Source: Actinomadura sp. 7K507
Lineage (GTDB): Bacteria; Actinomycetota; Actinomycetes; Streptosporangiales; Streptosporangiaceae
Assembly (NCBI RefSeq): GCF_004348425.1
Contig: NZ_SMKK01000042.1
Span: forward strand, 1 to 46,877
Length of the DNA: 46,877 bases
Direction of reading: 5' to 3'
Both the position numbers and the translations under genes were made by a program. Shown here one piece after another: positions 1 to 7,427 of this stretch. The notes below the pieces were generated by a model that worked only from the letters and a program-made list of their open reading frames with translations, ran no database searches and was not told the origin of the DNA. Numbering within the stretch: the first letter of the stretch is position 1; every line of letters begins with the position of its first letter.

Positions 1-535
1 GGGCGGTGGCCAGGTATTGCGGGTGCCCGCTGCGGCTGGGGAAGGTCAGGTGGACGCTGGGGATGACGACGGGGACGTCGTCCTCGGTCAGCCAGGTGAC
101 CAGGGGGACGTAGCCGGGGTCGCCGGTGATCAAGACCGCCATGTCGAGGGGTATCTCCGTGGCTGCTTCGTAGCAGGTGAGCGCGAACTCCACGGCCAGG
201 CCCTCGGGTTCGCCGCCGTTCCTGCCGTGGTTGAACGGCAGTTCGTGGCGCTGGATTTTCAGCCGGTCCAGCACGGCGGTGAACGCGGCCGGGGCGGGCT
301 GGCCGAGCCCTTGGAAGTGGTGGGCTTCGGCGACGTCGATCTCGGCGATGGGGTGGCCGACCAGCGTGGAGGCGTAGCGGCAGAGTTCTTCGTGGAGTCC
401 TTCCAGTTCGATGCGCCGTCGCGTCTGGTGGTGGTGCTGGTAGTAGTGCGTTAGCGGCGCGAGGAACGCTCCGTCGTAGAAGACGCCGATACGGACGCGG
501 GGGGTGACGGGTTGGTGGTGAAGGTCCTGGCTCAT
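1..535 (-). CDS. NYN-domain protein (partial)
   Basis: The reading frame starts with ATG at 535 and runs off the left edge of the window, so only about 178 residues are present. An early IGVFYDGAF segment and a later LITGDPGYVPLV segment match the two aspartate-bearing motifs of NYN (PIN-like, LabA/Marf1-type) domains, which are usually metal-dependent ribonucleases. The second motif is normally S/T-G-D-x-D-F; here the second Asp is replaced, as GDPGY, so activity is uncertain. An AGGAAG sequence about 11 bases upstream could serve as the ribosome site. It is the last visible gene of the minus-strand set. The NYN assignment is from motif pattern only; the RNA target is unknown. Confidence 0.72.
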   Translation of the reverse strand, partial: MSQDLHHQPVTPRVRIGVFYDGAFLAPLTHYYQHHHQTRRRIELEGLHEELCRYASTLVGHPIAEIDVAEAHHFQGLGQPAPAAFTAVLDRLKIQRHELPFNHGRNGGEPEGLAVEFALTCYEAATEIPLDMAVLITGDPGYVPLVTWLTEDDVPVVIPSVHLTFPSRSGHPQYLATA

Positions 536-603
536 ATGCGGAACGGTCTTCCTGACGGGGATGCGGTTCGGGTGACCAGCGGCTCGGGGGCCTGGGGGCT
601 CCG

Positions 604-1122
604 TTAGCTCTGCGCGCCGCCCGCATTGGCGGCTTTCACCTGGCGTTGCACGGTGATCGCGGCCGCCCACAGCATCATCAGAAGGTCCTCGCCATTGCCT
701 TCGGCGGCGGCCTGCCGGTAGAGCTTGCTGGCTTGTTCGGGGCCGTGCGCGGCGAAAGCCTCGACCAGTTCCCGGGTGGTGCGGGCGTTGGTGCGGTGCA
801 TCCTGCGGACCTCGCTCATGGTCTGTGCCGGCATGCCGCCCACCGCATCGCTGGCGAGCGCGGCACTCTTGCGCTCGTCGGGCAGAAACCGGTCCACGTC
901 GGGAAGACCGCCGCTGGTGACGGCGCCCAGCGCCCGGCATCCACGCTGGATGGAATCGGCGAAGACTTCGGCCATCACCGGCCCGGTACTGGGGAAGTCG
1001 GGCCGGGCCAGCAGCGCGGCGAACGCCTCGTAACCCCTGAAGTGATCACCGACGGTGACGTCAATGACTTCCTGGCACCGGGTGCGGATGCCGGGCTTGC
1101 TCGTTGAACGCGGTTTGGCCAT
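604..1122 (-). CDS. Conserved hypothetical protein
   Basis: This 172-aa soluble protein has codon use typical of the window and no stop in a frame with strong third-position GC. It has no signal peptide or membrane segment. It is rich in Ala, Arg and charged helical stretches in its second half (residues 100-165), suggesting an all-helical fold. I do not recognise a family. It lies 114 bases downstream of the S53-like peptidase gene and 68 bases upstream of the NYN gene, all on the same strand, so co-transcription is possible. No function is assigned. Confidence 0.6.
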   Translation of the reverse strand: MAKPRSTSKPGIRTRCQEVIDVTVGDHFRGYEAFAALLARPDFPSTGPVMAEVFADSIQRGCRALGAVTSGGLPDVDRFLPDERKSAALASDAVGGMPAQTMSEVRRMHRTNARTTRELVEAFAAHGPEQASKLYRQAAAEGNGEDLLMMLWAAAITVQRQVKAANAGGAQS

Positions 1123-1236
1123 ACCGGGCTCTCATTCCAAAGGGACTGAAGGGCTAGGTGGTGTTCGGTCCGGGGGTGCGGGCCGCAGGACCGGCCGCGG
1201 AAGGCGCGGCCGGTCGTGCGATGCGAAACAGGGTCG

Positions 1237-2736
1237 TCAGTGGGCGGTGCGGGCGAGGGCGTTGACCAGGCGGCCAGCGTTGGCGATGGTTCCGACGCCG
1301 GAGGGCAGGTCGTATCCGCGGCGGGCGGCGAACCCGTCCACACCGTTGGCGGTGTTGGTGCCGGTGGTCAGGTCGTGTAGGCCGTGCCGGGGTGAGCCGG
1401 GCGCGGCGTACAGGGCGCGGTGGATGTCACCGAGCGGGTGCCCGGCGCGCTGGGCGGCGAGCGCGACGATCCCGGCGAGTTTGGGTGCGGCGATCGAGGT
1501 TCCGGCGACCCGGATCCATCCAGGCTCCTGTCCGGCCAGGGGGTTGTAGGTGCTGTAGAACCATTCGCGGGCCTTGCCGCTGGCGTTCAGTGCGACGTCG
1601 ACGCTGCCGCGCCGGTCACCGGTCACGCGGGCGACGCGGCGCTGGTAGGCCGGGCGGGGGAACACCGCTGAGCGTCCGGCGCCGGTGGCGACTCCGCCTT
1701 CGTCGTCCCACACCTGGTCGGGTGCGGTGCGGCGGCCGTTGTCGTCGAGGTGGACGCGGGTGCCGCCCACCGCGGTGACCAGCGGGTCGGACGCGGGCCA
1801 AGCCACCGTGGGGTGCGAGTAGAGCGCGGTTCCGGTCAGGTTCGGTCCGGTCGGTCCGGTATTGCCCGAGGAAGCGATCAGCGTGGCCCCGCACCGGTGC
1901 GCCGCTTTGAGGGGGCCGCGCAGGTCGGTGAGCAGCCGGTAGTCGTCCTTCCGTCCGGCCTGCTCGGGGAAGTTGGCCTCGTAGGCGCCCCAGGACATGG
2001 TGACGGCGTCTACTCGGCGGTGCCGGGTGACCCATCCGATCGCGCCGATCAGCTCGTCCAGCCCGGCGGTTCCGCCGGTCTGGTTGACACCGGTCTCCAC
2101 CACGATGATGCGCGCGGCCGGGGCGATGGCGTGCACCGACTGGACATCGACGGCGGCCTCGGCCGCGCATGCGGCCTGCCCGAGGTCGCCGGGGTCGGCG
2201 GTCGGCACGTCGCCGTATTGGAGCACTTCCAGGTTGGCCGGGGGCAGTCCCCAGTGCCGCGAGTAGGCGGCCACATCGGTGCGCAGGTGGGGGTTGTGGT
2301 AGCAGATCGGGACCACGACGGTGCGGCCCGCGCCGGTCAGGCCCCGACGGTGGAGCCGGTCGACGCCGTAGGCACGGTTGATCTGCGGCGGGCCGTAGCA
2401 GCCCGTAGTGCCGTAGAGCTCCAGGCACTGCGACGGCGGCACCGGCTGGGCCACCGACTGGGGTTCCGATTGGGGCGCCGGGGTGGTGGTCGAGGTGATG
2501 GTGCGGCTTGTCGTGCCGGCGCGCGGCGTGGCCGGGTCGGCGGCGATGTCCAGCGTGGAGATCAGCCCGCGGTCCAGCAGCATGGGCCGCGGGGAGACGT
2601 CGTTCACCAGTGCGCCGTTCGCCGGGGTGCCGTCTGCGGGTGCGGCGGTCCCGATCGCCATGGCGGCACCGGCCGCCAGCAGGGCTGCGGCCGCAAGGCC
2701 GGCGGCCAGCCGTCGGGGGGTTGATCGAGGGGTCAC
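1237..2736 (-). CDS. Secreted S53 (sedolisin-like) serine peptidase
   Basis: The 499-aa protein starts with GTG and has an Arg-rich N-terminus followed by a hydrophobic Ala/Leu run (residues 10-30), a plausible signal peptide. Residues 120-490 carry sedolisin features: Glu193 and Asp197 in an ExxxD helix followed by AIAPAARI, the motif SWG near 248, a PASDPLVTAVGGT segment (314-326), the catalytic AGTSIAAP with Ser414, and a C-terminal GYDLPSGVGT resembling the calcium-site segment. Family members are acid serine-carboxyl peptidases. Two things are odd: the usual oxyanion Asp is Asn292 (ASSGNTG), as in subtilisins, and only about 90 low-complexity residues replace the normal large pro-domain. 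The start overlaps the BldC-like gene by GTGA, so the two are translationally coupled. Confidence 0.83.
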   Translation of the reverse strand: MTPRSTPRRLAAGLAAAALLAAGAAMAIGTAAPADGTPANGALVNDVSPRPMLLDRGLISTLDIAADPATPRAGTTSRTITSTTTPAPQSEPQSVAQPVPPSQCLELYGTTGCYGPPQINRAYGVDRLHRRGLTGAGRTVVVPICYHNPHLRTDVAAYSRHWGLPPANLEVLQYGDVPTADPGDLGQAACAAEAAVDVQSVHAIAPAARIIVVETGVNQTGGTAGLDELIGAIGWVTRHRRVDAVTMSWGAYEANFPEQAGRKDDYRLLTDLRGPLKAAHRCGATLIASSGNTGPTGPNLTGTALYSHPTVAWPASDPLVTAVGGTRVHLDDNGRRTAPDQVWDDEGGVATGAGRSAVFPRPAYQRRVARVTGDRRGSVDVALNASGKAREWFYSTYNPLAGQEPGWIRVAGTSIAAPKLAGIVALAAQRAGHPLGDIHRALYAAPGSPRHGLHDLTTGTNTANGVDGFAARRGYDLPSGVGTIANAGRLVNALARTAH

Positions 2737-3491
2737 GTGTCTCTTTCTTGGTCGGATTCTTGGTGGAACGGCCAGGACGCGGGGGCGTCCCGGGGTCGAG
2801 GGAGCGGGCGGCGCCGATGGGGCCGTGAGGCATGGACGGTGGGATGCCCACCGTGGTACGCCGGGTGGTGGGGTCGGTGGCGTGGCGGGTCAGGAGGAGG
2901 GGCCGTGCCCCTGACCGCCGGGATGCCCGGCCGAGTCCAGGACGCGCGGAGAGCAGGCGTATCGGGTGGGTGTGCTGAATCGGCGTCGTCTGCGGCACCG
3001 GGCCGGTGAACAGCCTGGTCCGGGTCGGCTGGTTGGAACGGCTCGGCGGAGGTTTGTGCTGCGCCTGATGCTGTGGCGAGGTGGGTGATCAGCTCGGCGC
3101 ACACCTCGGGCAGGGCGTCGCTGGATGCGGCGAGTTCGGCGGTGATGAGCGCCCACTCGCCGTCGGTGAGGTCGCGTCCGGTGATCTGGGTGAACCAAGC
3201 GCGGTCCAGGACGGCGATCGCGATGCCGTAACGGCGGGCCAGGTCCCTGAGCGCGCGTTCGGGGTCGCCGTCGTAGTGGGTATCGATCAGCGTCGTCACC
3301 GGGGCTTGGCGCCCCGACCAGCGTTCGCTGTCCAGTAGCGCGTAGACCTCGGCGGCGCGGTAGCGGCGGTGGCCGCCCAGGGTTTGGATCGAGGTCAGTT
3401 TGTGTCGCTTGGCCCAACGGGTGACGGTCTTGGAGTCGACGCGGAATAGATCGGCGACTTCGGCGGGGGTGAGCAGGTCAGGTGCAGTCAT
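2733..3491 (-). CDS. BldC/excisionase-like DNA-binding protein
   Basis: Residues 5-50 form a MerR-like winged-helix typical of BldC and excisionase families: LLTPAEVADLFRVDSKTVTRWAK followed in spirit by the wing LGGHRRYR (this stretch spans residues 6-47). Such domains bind DNA as small regulators of development or recombination. The following 100 residues look soluble and helical. The last 100 are a Pro/His/Arg-rich low-complexity tail that may be disordered or a frame-shift product. BldC itself is about 68 aa, so this is a long variant. The stop overlaps the peptidase start by four bases, suggesting the regulator and secreted peptidase are made together. Confidence 0.72.
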   Translation of the reverse strand: MTAPDLLTPAEVADLFRVDSKTVTRWAKRHKLTSIQTLGGHRRYRAAEVYALLDSERWSGRQAPVTTLIDTHYDGDPERALRDLARRYGIAIAVLDRAWFTQITGRDLTDGEWALITAELAASSDALPEVCAELITHLATASGAAQTSAEPFQPADPDQAVHRPGAADDADSAHPPDTPALRASWTRPGIPAVRGTAPPPDPPRHRPHHPAYHGGHPTVHASRPHRRRPLPRPRDAPASWPFHQESDQERDT

Positions 3492-3661
3492 GGACTCGTT
3501 GTGCTTCGTTGTCGAGATTCGATGGGTGGGGGGTGCCGTGCGGCCCGGGACCGGGTGGGGTCTGGTTTCGGTCTGCGGGCCACACGGCGGCTCGGCTCGG
3601 CGGCGGATTGTGGTGGGTCTCTCCGGGCCGATGGATCAGTGGGTAGGTGCGAGGCGTGGGT

Positions 3662-4906
3662 TTATGCGGCGTGCTCCCTGGTGGCTGTGGAGGTGGCTGA
3701 ATGTGGAGCCTGCGGGGCCAAGGCGGTCAGGTGAGCGAGGCGTTCGGACCACTGGCCGCGGTCGTCACCGAGAGCGGTTTCGGCCAAGCGCAGGAGTTGG
3801 ATGTCGCCGGTTCCAGCGGGGGCGTAGATGCAGGCGGCGTCGCGGTAGTACCGCTCTAGTGGCCGGTCGGTGCGCAGCCCGGCGGCGGCGTGGACTTCCA
3901 TCGCGGTGCGAACGGAGTCCATCGCGGCCTCGACGTTGCCGTATTTGCTGCTCATCAGCTTGCCGTCGCAGGGGTCGCCCCGATCGAGTAGGTGCACGGC
4001 GTGGTAGGCGGTCTGCCGCGCGGTGATGAGCCGGTGGTGCATCAGCCCGACCTTGTGCTGGATTGTGGGCAGGTCGGCCAGCGGAGCGCCGTAGCGGCGT
4101 CGTTCTTTGACGAAGGCGACGGTCGAGTCCAGAGCGGCCTGGTGGATACCGAGCGAGACCGCGGTCAGGTTGGGGCGCCCGTACAGGACGCTGGAGGAGT
4201 AGGCGACGTGCAGGCCGTCGCCCTCGTTGCCGAGCCGGTTGGCTGCCGGGACGGCGACGTCGTTGAACTCGATGTCTCCGAAGGAGAACCCGTGCAGGCC
4301 CATCGCGGGCTGGTGCTCGACGAGCCGGATGCCGGGCCGGTCGGCCTCGACCAGGAACGCCGACAGACTCTTGGAGGGCCGGGTGTCGGCGCCGCCGGTG
4401 CGGACGATGACGCCGTGGACATGGCCCACATGGGAGTTGCCGACGAACTTCTTGGAGCCGTTGAGAATGTAGTGGTCGCCATCGCGCTGGGCAGTGGCCT
4501 GCATCCCAAGCACGTGGCCGCCCGATCCTGCTTCGGTGGTGGCGATGGTGGGCAGGCAGGTGCCGGCGGCGATCCTCGGCAGCCACTGCTGTTTCTGCTG
4601 TTCGGTGCCGAAGTGCAGGATTTTGGCGACGCCAAGCTGTGACGCCTGCGCGATGGCGCCCGCCGCTCCGCTCACCCGGGACAGCTCCTCGATGATGATG
4701 GTTTTGGCGAGGTGCCCGGCGGCCATGCCGCCGTACTCGCGGGGGATGGTCACTCCGATCCACCCTTGCTCGGCGATCAGGGTGGGCAGGATGGTGTCGA
4801 CGGCGGCGGAGGATTCCAAGCGGGCCACGTGGGGCGTGACCTCGCCCTCGGCGAAGTCACGCACTTGCTGGCGGAGTCGCTGGTGGTCATCGGTCTCGAA
4901 CAACAC
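3662..4906 (-). CDS. Acyl-CoA dehydrogenase-like flavoprotein
   Basis: I place the start at GTG 4906, preceded by AAAGGGG at good spacing; the frame is open further upstream but that part is Pro/His/Arg-rich non-coding-looking sequence. The 414-aa product has the three-part acyl-CoA dehydrogenase layout: an N-terminal helical domain, a beta domain around residues 120-230 with a FAD-contact-like ATTEAGSGG segment, and a C-terminal helical domain containing ERRRYGAPL and RYYRDA. Family members oxidise acyl-CoA at C2-C3 using FAD. The usual catalytic Glu in the C-terminal IYEGT motif is absent (IYAPAGT, residues 360-366), and the alternative Glu position of isovaleryl-CoA dehydrogenases also appears to be lost. 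It follows the GAF gene by 77 bases. Confidence 0.85.
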   Translation of the reverse strand: MLFETDDHQRLRQQVRDFAEGEVTPHVARLESSAAVDTILPTLIAEQGWIGVTIPREYGGMAAGHLAKTIIIEELSRVSGAAGAIAQASQLGVAKILHFGTEQQKQQWLPRIAAGTCLPTIATTEAGSGGHVLGMQATAQRDGDHYILNGSKKFVGNSHVGHVHGVIVRTGGADTRPSKSLSAFLVEADRPGIRLVEHQPAMGLHGFSFGDIEFNDVAVPAANRLGNEGDGLHVAYSSSVLYGRPNLTAVSLGIHQAALDSTVAFVKERRRYGAPLADLPTIQHKVGLMHHRLITARQTAYHAVHLLDRGDPCDGKLMSSKYGNVEAAMDSVRTAMEVHAAAGLRTDRPLERYYRDAACIYAPAGTGDIQLLRLAETALGDDRGQWSERLAHLTALAPQAPHSATSTATREHAA

Positions 4907-4983
4907 GGACGTCCCCTTTCCGTCGTGGAGCTTGCTGCCGGACGGTCGGACCCGGCAGACGTCATCACCCCTGGTTGCCGCCG

Positions 4984-5631
4984 CTAGCCAGGGGCTGGAG
5001 TGGCGGTGGTGCCGTGGCCGGTTGGGTGGCTGGTTGGGTCGCCGGTGCCGCGGTTGGAATGGCGGTTGGCGTGCCGGCGGGTGCTGGGGGTAATGGTGCG
5101 GCCGATGAATTTCAAGAACCGGGCGGCGCGCTCTTTGATGAGGACGCGAGAGGGTTCCCCGGTGTCCAGGGGCAGGCCGGTGGTTCCGACGGTGCACACG
5201 GTTCCGAGGAGGATGCCGGTGAGTGGATCGATGAGTGGAGCGCCGGCGTAGGTGCGGATCCCGATCTGGTCGACCACGGGGTTGCCGGCGAAGCGGGGGT
5301 GGGCGTACACGTCGGGCAGCACCAGGGCGTTGCGGCGTTCGACGACTTCGGGGCAGTAGCCGTGCTCGCGGGACATGGTCCGCCCGACCGGGGGTTTGCC
5401 GGCCGGGCAGTGCAGCCCGATGAACTGCTGTTCGTGGGTGACCAGGTTGACCATGGCGTAGGGGGTTTCGGCGCCTGCGCCGAGCTGGGCGGCGAACGAT
5501 CGGGCCAGGTCGGCGGCGAAGGCGTCGAACCTGTCGGTGGCCTCGCCGAGGCCCAGGTCGGTCAGCAGCTGGATCCGTTGGTGAAGCTCGGTGTCGGCCC
5601 CGGTGGTGCCGGTGGGGGTGTCGTCAGGCAC
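4984..5631 (-). CDS. GAF-domain protein
   Basis: This 215-aa protein begins with GTG preceded by GGGAG at about seven bases. Residues 30-180 form a GAF domain, shown by the pattern QQFIGLHCPAGKP, the REHGYCPEVVE segment, the LVLPDVYAHPRFAGNPVV segment and the GAPLIDP...LGTVCTVG strand pair. GAF domains bind small molecules, haem or cyclic nucleotides, or sense redox state; Cys residues in HGYCPEV and GTVCTV are notable. The C-terminal 30 residues are low complexity. It sits 30 bases after the conservon GTPase gene, so it is probably a sensory member of that operon rather than a fifth conservon core component. Confidence 0.85.
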   Translation of the reverse strand: MPDDTPTGTTGADTELHQRIQLLTDLGLGEATDRFDAFAADLARSFAAQLGAGAETPYAMVNLVTHEQQFIGLHCPAGKPPVGRTMSREHGYCPEVVERRNALVLPDVYAHPRFAGNPVVDQIGIRTYAGAPLIDPLTGILLGTVCTVGTTGLPLDTGEPSRVLIKERAARFLKFIGRTITPSTRRHANRHSNRGTGDPTSHPTGHGTTATPAPG

Positions 5632-5661
5632 AGGTGGCTCCCAGAAAGGGGGGTTCGGGGT

Positions 5662-6249
5662 TCAGGTGCGGGCGGCCAGGGCGTGGGCGACCAAGGTGAT
5701 CAGCACCGTCTTGGCCGAGTGGGGATCGCGGGCGTCGCAGTCCACCACCGGTACCTCGGCGGGCAGGTCGAGCGCCGTGCGGACCACATCGGCGGGGTAG
5801 TGGAAGGCGGCGCCGTCGAACTGGTTGACCGCCACGACGAACGGGACGCGGCGCTGTTCGAAGAAGTCGAGCGCGGGGAAGGCATCGGCCAGGCGGCGGG
5901 TGTCGGCCAGCACGACCCCGCCGACCGCGTTGCAGGCCAGCTCGTCCCACATGAAGTCGAACCGGTCCTGGCCGGGGGTGCCGAACAGGAACAGCGTCAT
6001 CGGCAGCGGCTTGGTGAAGGTGCGGCGACCGAAGTCCAGCGACACCGTGGTGGTGGTCTTGCCGTCCACCCCGGTCAGCGAGTCGACGTGCGCGCTGGCG
6101 GCAGTGAGGCGTTCCTCGGTGTTCAGCGGCGTGATTTCGCTGAGCGCGCCGACCATGGTCGTCTTCCCGGCGCCGAAACCGCCGGTGATGAGGATCTTCA
6201 GCGCGATCCGGTCGCCCGCGCAAGCCCGCTCAGGTGACAGTGAGGTCAT
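5662..6249 (-). CDS. Conservon GTPase (CvnD-type)
   Basis: The ATG at 6249 gives a 195-aa protein and overlaps the DUF742 stop by ATGA, so I chose it over the longer open frame. Residues 17-40 hold a Walker A P-loop, GGFGAGKTT. A G3-like FGTPGQDRF follows near 90, and a G4-like VNQFD near 137. This matches the CvnD family of small actinobacterial G proteins encoded with a histidine-kinase-like protein, a roadblock protein and a DUF742 protein. By family analogy these form a membrane-proximal signalling complex resembling eukaryotic GPCR/Ras modules; the specific signal here is unknown. The strict CvnA-B-C-D order and overlaps strongly support the call. Confidence 0.93.
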   Translation of the reverse strand: MTSLSPERACAGDRIALKILITGGFGAGKTTMVGALSEITPLNTEERLTAASAHVDSLTGVDGKTTTTVSLDFGRRTFTKPLPMTLFLFGTPGQDRFDFMWDELACNAVGGVVLADTRRLADAFPALDFFEQRRVPFVVAVNQFDGAAFHYPADVVRTALDLPAEVPVVDCDARDPHSAKTVLITLVAHALAART

Positions 6250-6722
6250 GAGGCTTTCAGGCCCTCCAGCAGCGCCTGCAGCAGGTGCGGGCTCGGGCGT
6301 CCGGTGTCGAGGTCGGGCTGTGCGGCGGGCAGCGCGATGACCAGTGCGCCGTCGTCGATCAGGTTCGACAGGAGCGTCTTGGTGACCAGGATGGGCTGGT
6401 CGATGGTGGCGGCGATCTCGGCGACCGAGCAGCCGCCCGCGCGGCACAGCCCGAGGGCGTGCGCGGCCTCGGGCACCAAGCCCCCCGCCCCGCCGGTGCC
6501 GGTGCGATCGGTGCTGGTTCTGGCGGTGTTGGTGGCGGTCAGTACCGTGTCCACCCGCATCTGGTGCCGGGGGGCGGCGCGGCCATCGGCCACGACCACG
6601 TAGGGCCGGAGCTGCTGTACATCCTGATCGACCCACGCCTGGGAGACCGGCGACACCTGAGCACCGCGCCGGGCACTCGCCTGGGCGCCCGGTTGTGCGC
6701 CGGGGCGGGGGTCACTGCTCAT
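6246..6722 (-). CDS. DUF742 protein of conservon (CvnC-type)
   Basis: The 158-aa protein has the DUF742 hallmarks: an N-terminal QLRPYVVVADGRA segment near residue 37, then a winged-helix-like region with GLCRAGGCSVAEIAATI (residues 91-107) and LVTKTLLSNLIDDGALV. A variable Thr/Gly-rich linker separates the two. DUF742 proteins are the third member of actinobacterial conservons and are thought to work with the GTPase and roadblock partners. Its start overlaps the roadblock gene by 11 bases and its stop overlaps the GTPase start by four, indicating tightly coupled translation. Confidence 0.93.
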   Translation of the reverse strand: MSSDPRPGAQPGAQASARRGAQVSPVSQAWVDQDVQQLRPYVVVADGRAAPRHQMRVDTVLTATNTARTSTDRTGTGGAGGLVPEAAHALGLCRAGGCSVAEIAATIDQPILVTKTLLSNLIDDGALVIALPAAQPDLDTGRPSPHLLQALLEGLKAS

Positions 6723-7347
6723 CGCCGGACCCCCCGTTCTCGCCCGCGGCTTCCACCGGGGCGTTGCTGGAGTTCTCCGGCGTGAAGAGGGTGTCGGTGC
6801 TGGGCGTGCTGGGGCGGGTCGCGGTGCCCAGGTGCCGGGCGACGCTGCCGATCAAGGTGGCCATCCCGTTCGCGACCAGGCCGGTGTGGGCGTCGGGTTC
6901 GGCCAGCACGCCCAGCACGCACCCGACCACCGCACGCTCGGCCTGCGGTGCCGTCAGATCCCCGGCGGCGCCGGTACCGCGATCGGCCGGGGCGTCGGGG
7001 TGCTGGCCGGGGGTTCTCATCAAGATCGTGTATCCGGCATTGCGCTCGACGACGACCTGCTGGACGTCGTCGTCTTGCAGGGAAGTGATCTTTCCGGAAG
7101 CCGCGGCGGCGGAGTACAGCGCCGCGGACACCGCGGCGGCAACGTCGGCCTCGTCAGTGGTCAGGCCGGAGACCGCGAGCACCAACCCGTCCCGCCCCAG
7201 CAGGAACGCGGCCTGGGTACCGGTCACTTCGGCGCGGAAGTTGTCCAGCAGCCATCCCAGGTCCTGTCTCAATACACCCGCCGGCGCGCTCCCGGGTCCG
7301 GCGAGAGCGGTCGGAGGCGACGCGGCAGTGGTCGGGGGGATCGTCAT
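6712..7347 (-). CDS. Roadblock/LC7-domain protein (CvnB-type)
   Basis: I favour ATG 7347 because a clear GGAGAG lies seven bases upstream; an alternative ATG at 7431 overlaps the kinase stop as ATGA and would add 28 residues. The core (residues 30-150 of the short form) shows the roadblock/LC7 pattern: LGWLLDNFRAEVTGTQAAFL, then GRDGLVLA and a C-terminal TILMRTPG strand. In conservons these MglB/dynein-light-chain-like proteins are believed to regulate the partner GTPase. The protein is longer than typical CvnB proteins (about 135-145 aa) because of a Ser/Thr/Pro-rich tail. Its position between the CvnA- and CvnC-type genes fixes the identity. Confidence 0.92.
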   Translation of the reverse strand: MTIPPTTAASPPTALAGPGSAPAGVLRQDLGWLLDNFRAEVTGTQAAFLLGRDGLVLAVSGLTTDEADVAAAVSAALYSAAAASGKITSLQDDDVQQVVVERNAGYTILMRTPGQHPDAPADRGTGAAGDLTAPQAERAVVGCVLGVLAEPDAHTGLVANGMATLIGSVARHLGTATRPSTPSTDTLFTPENSSNAPVEAAGENGGSGDEQ

Positions 7348-7427
7348 CGAGGAACTCTCCTGGTAGAGGTCGGCGGATACGGCTGGGAGCGGCCGATCAG
7401 CAGGGGGACGGGTTACTGGTCGCGTGG

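Noticed and set aside
1616..2998. 460-codon minus-strand frame overlapping the S53 and BldC-like genes
   Set aside because: Extremely Arg/Pro-rich; it is a second-frame shadow of two genes with recognisable domains.
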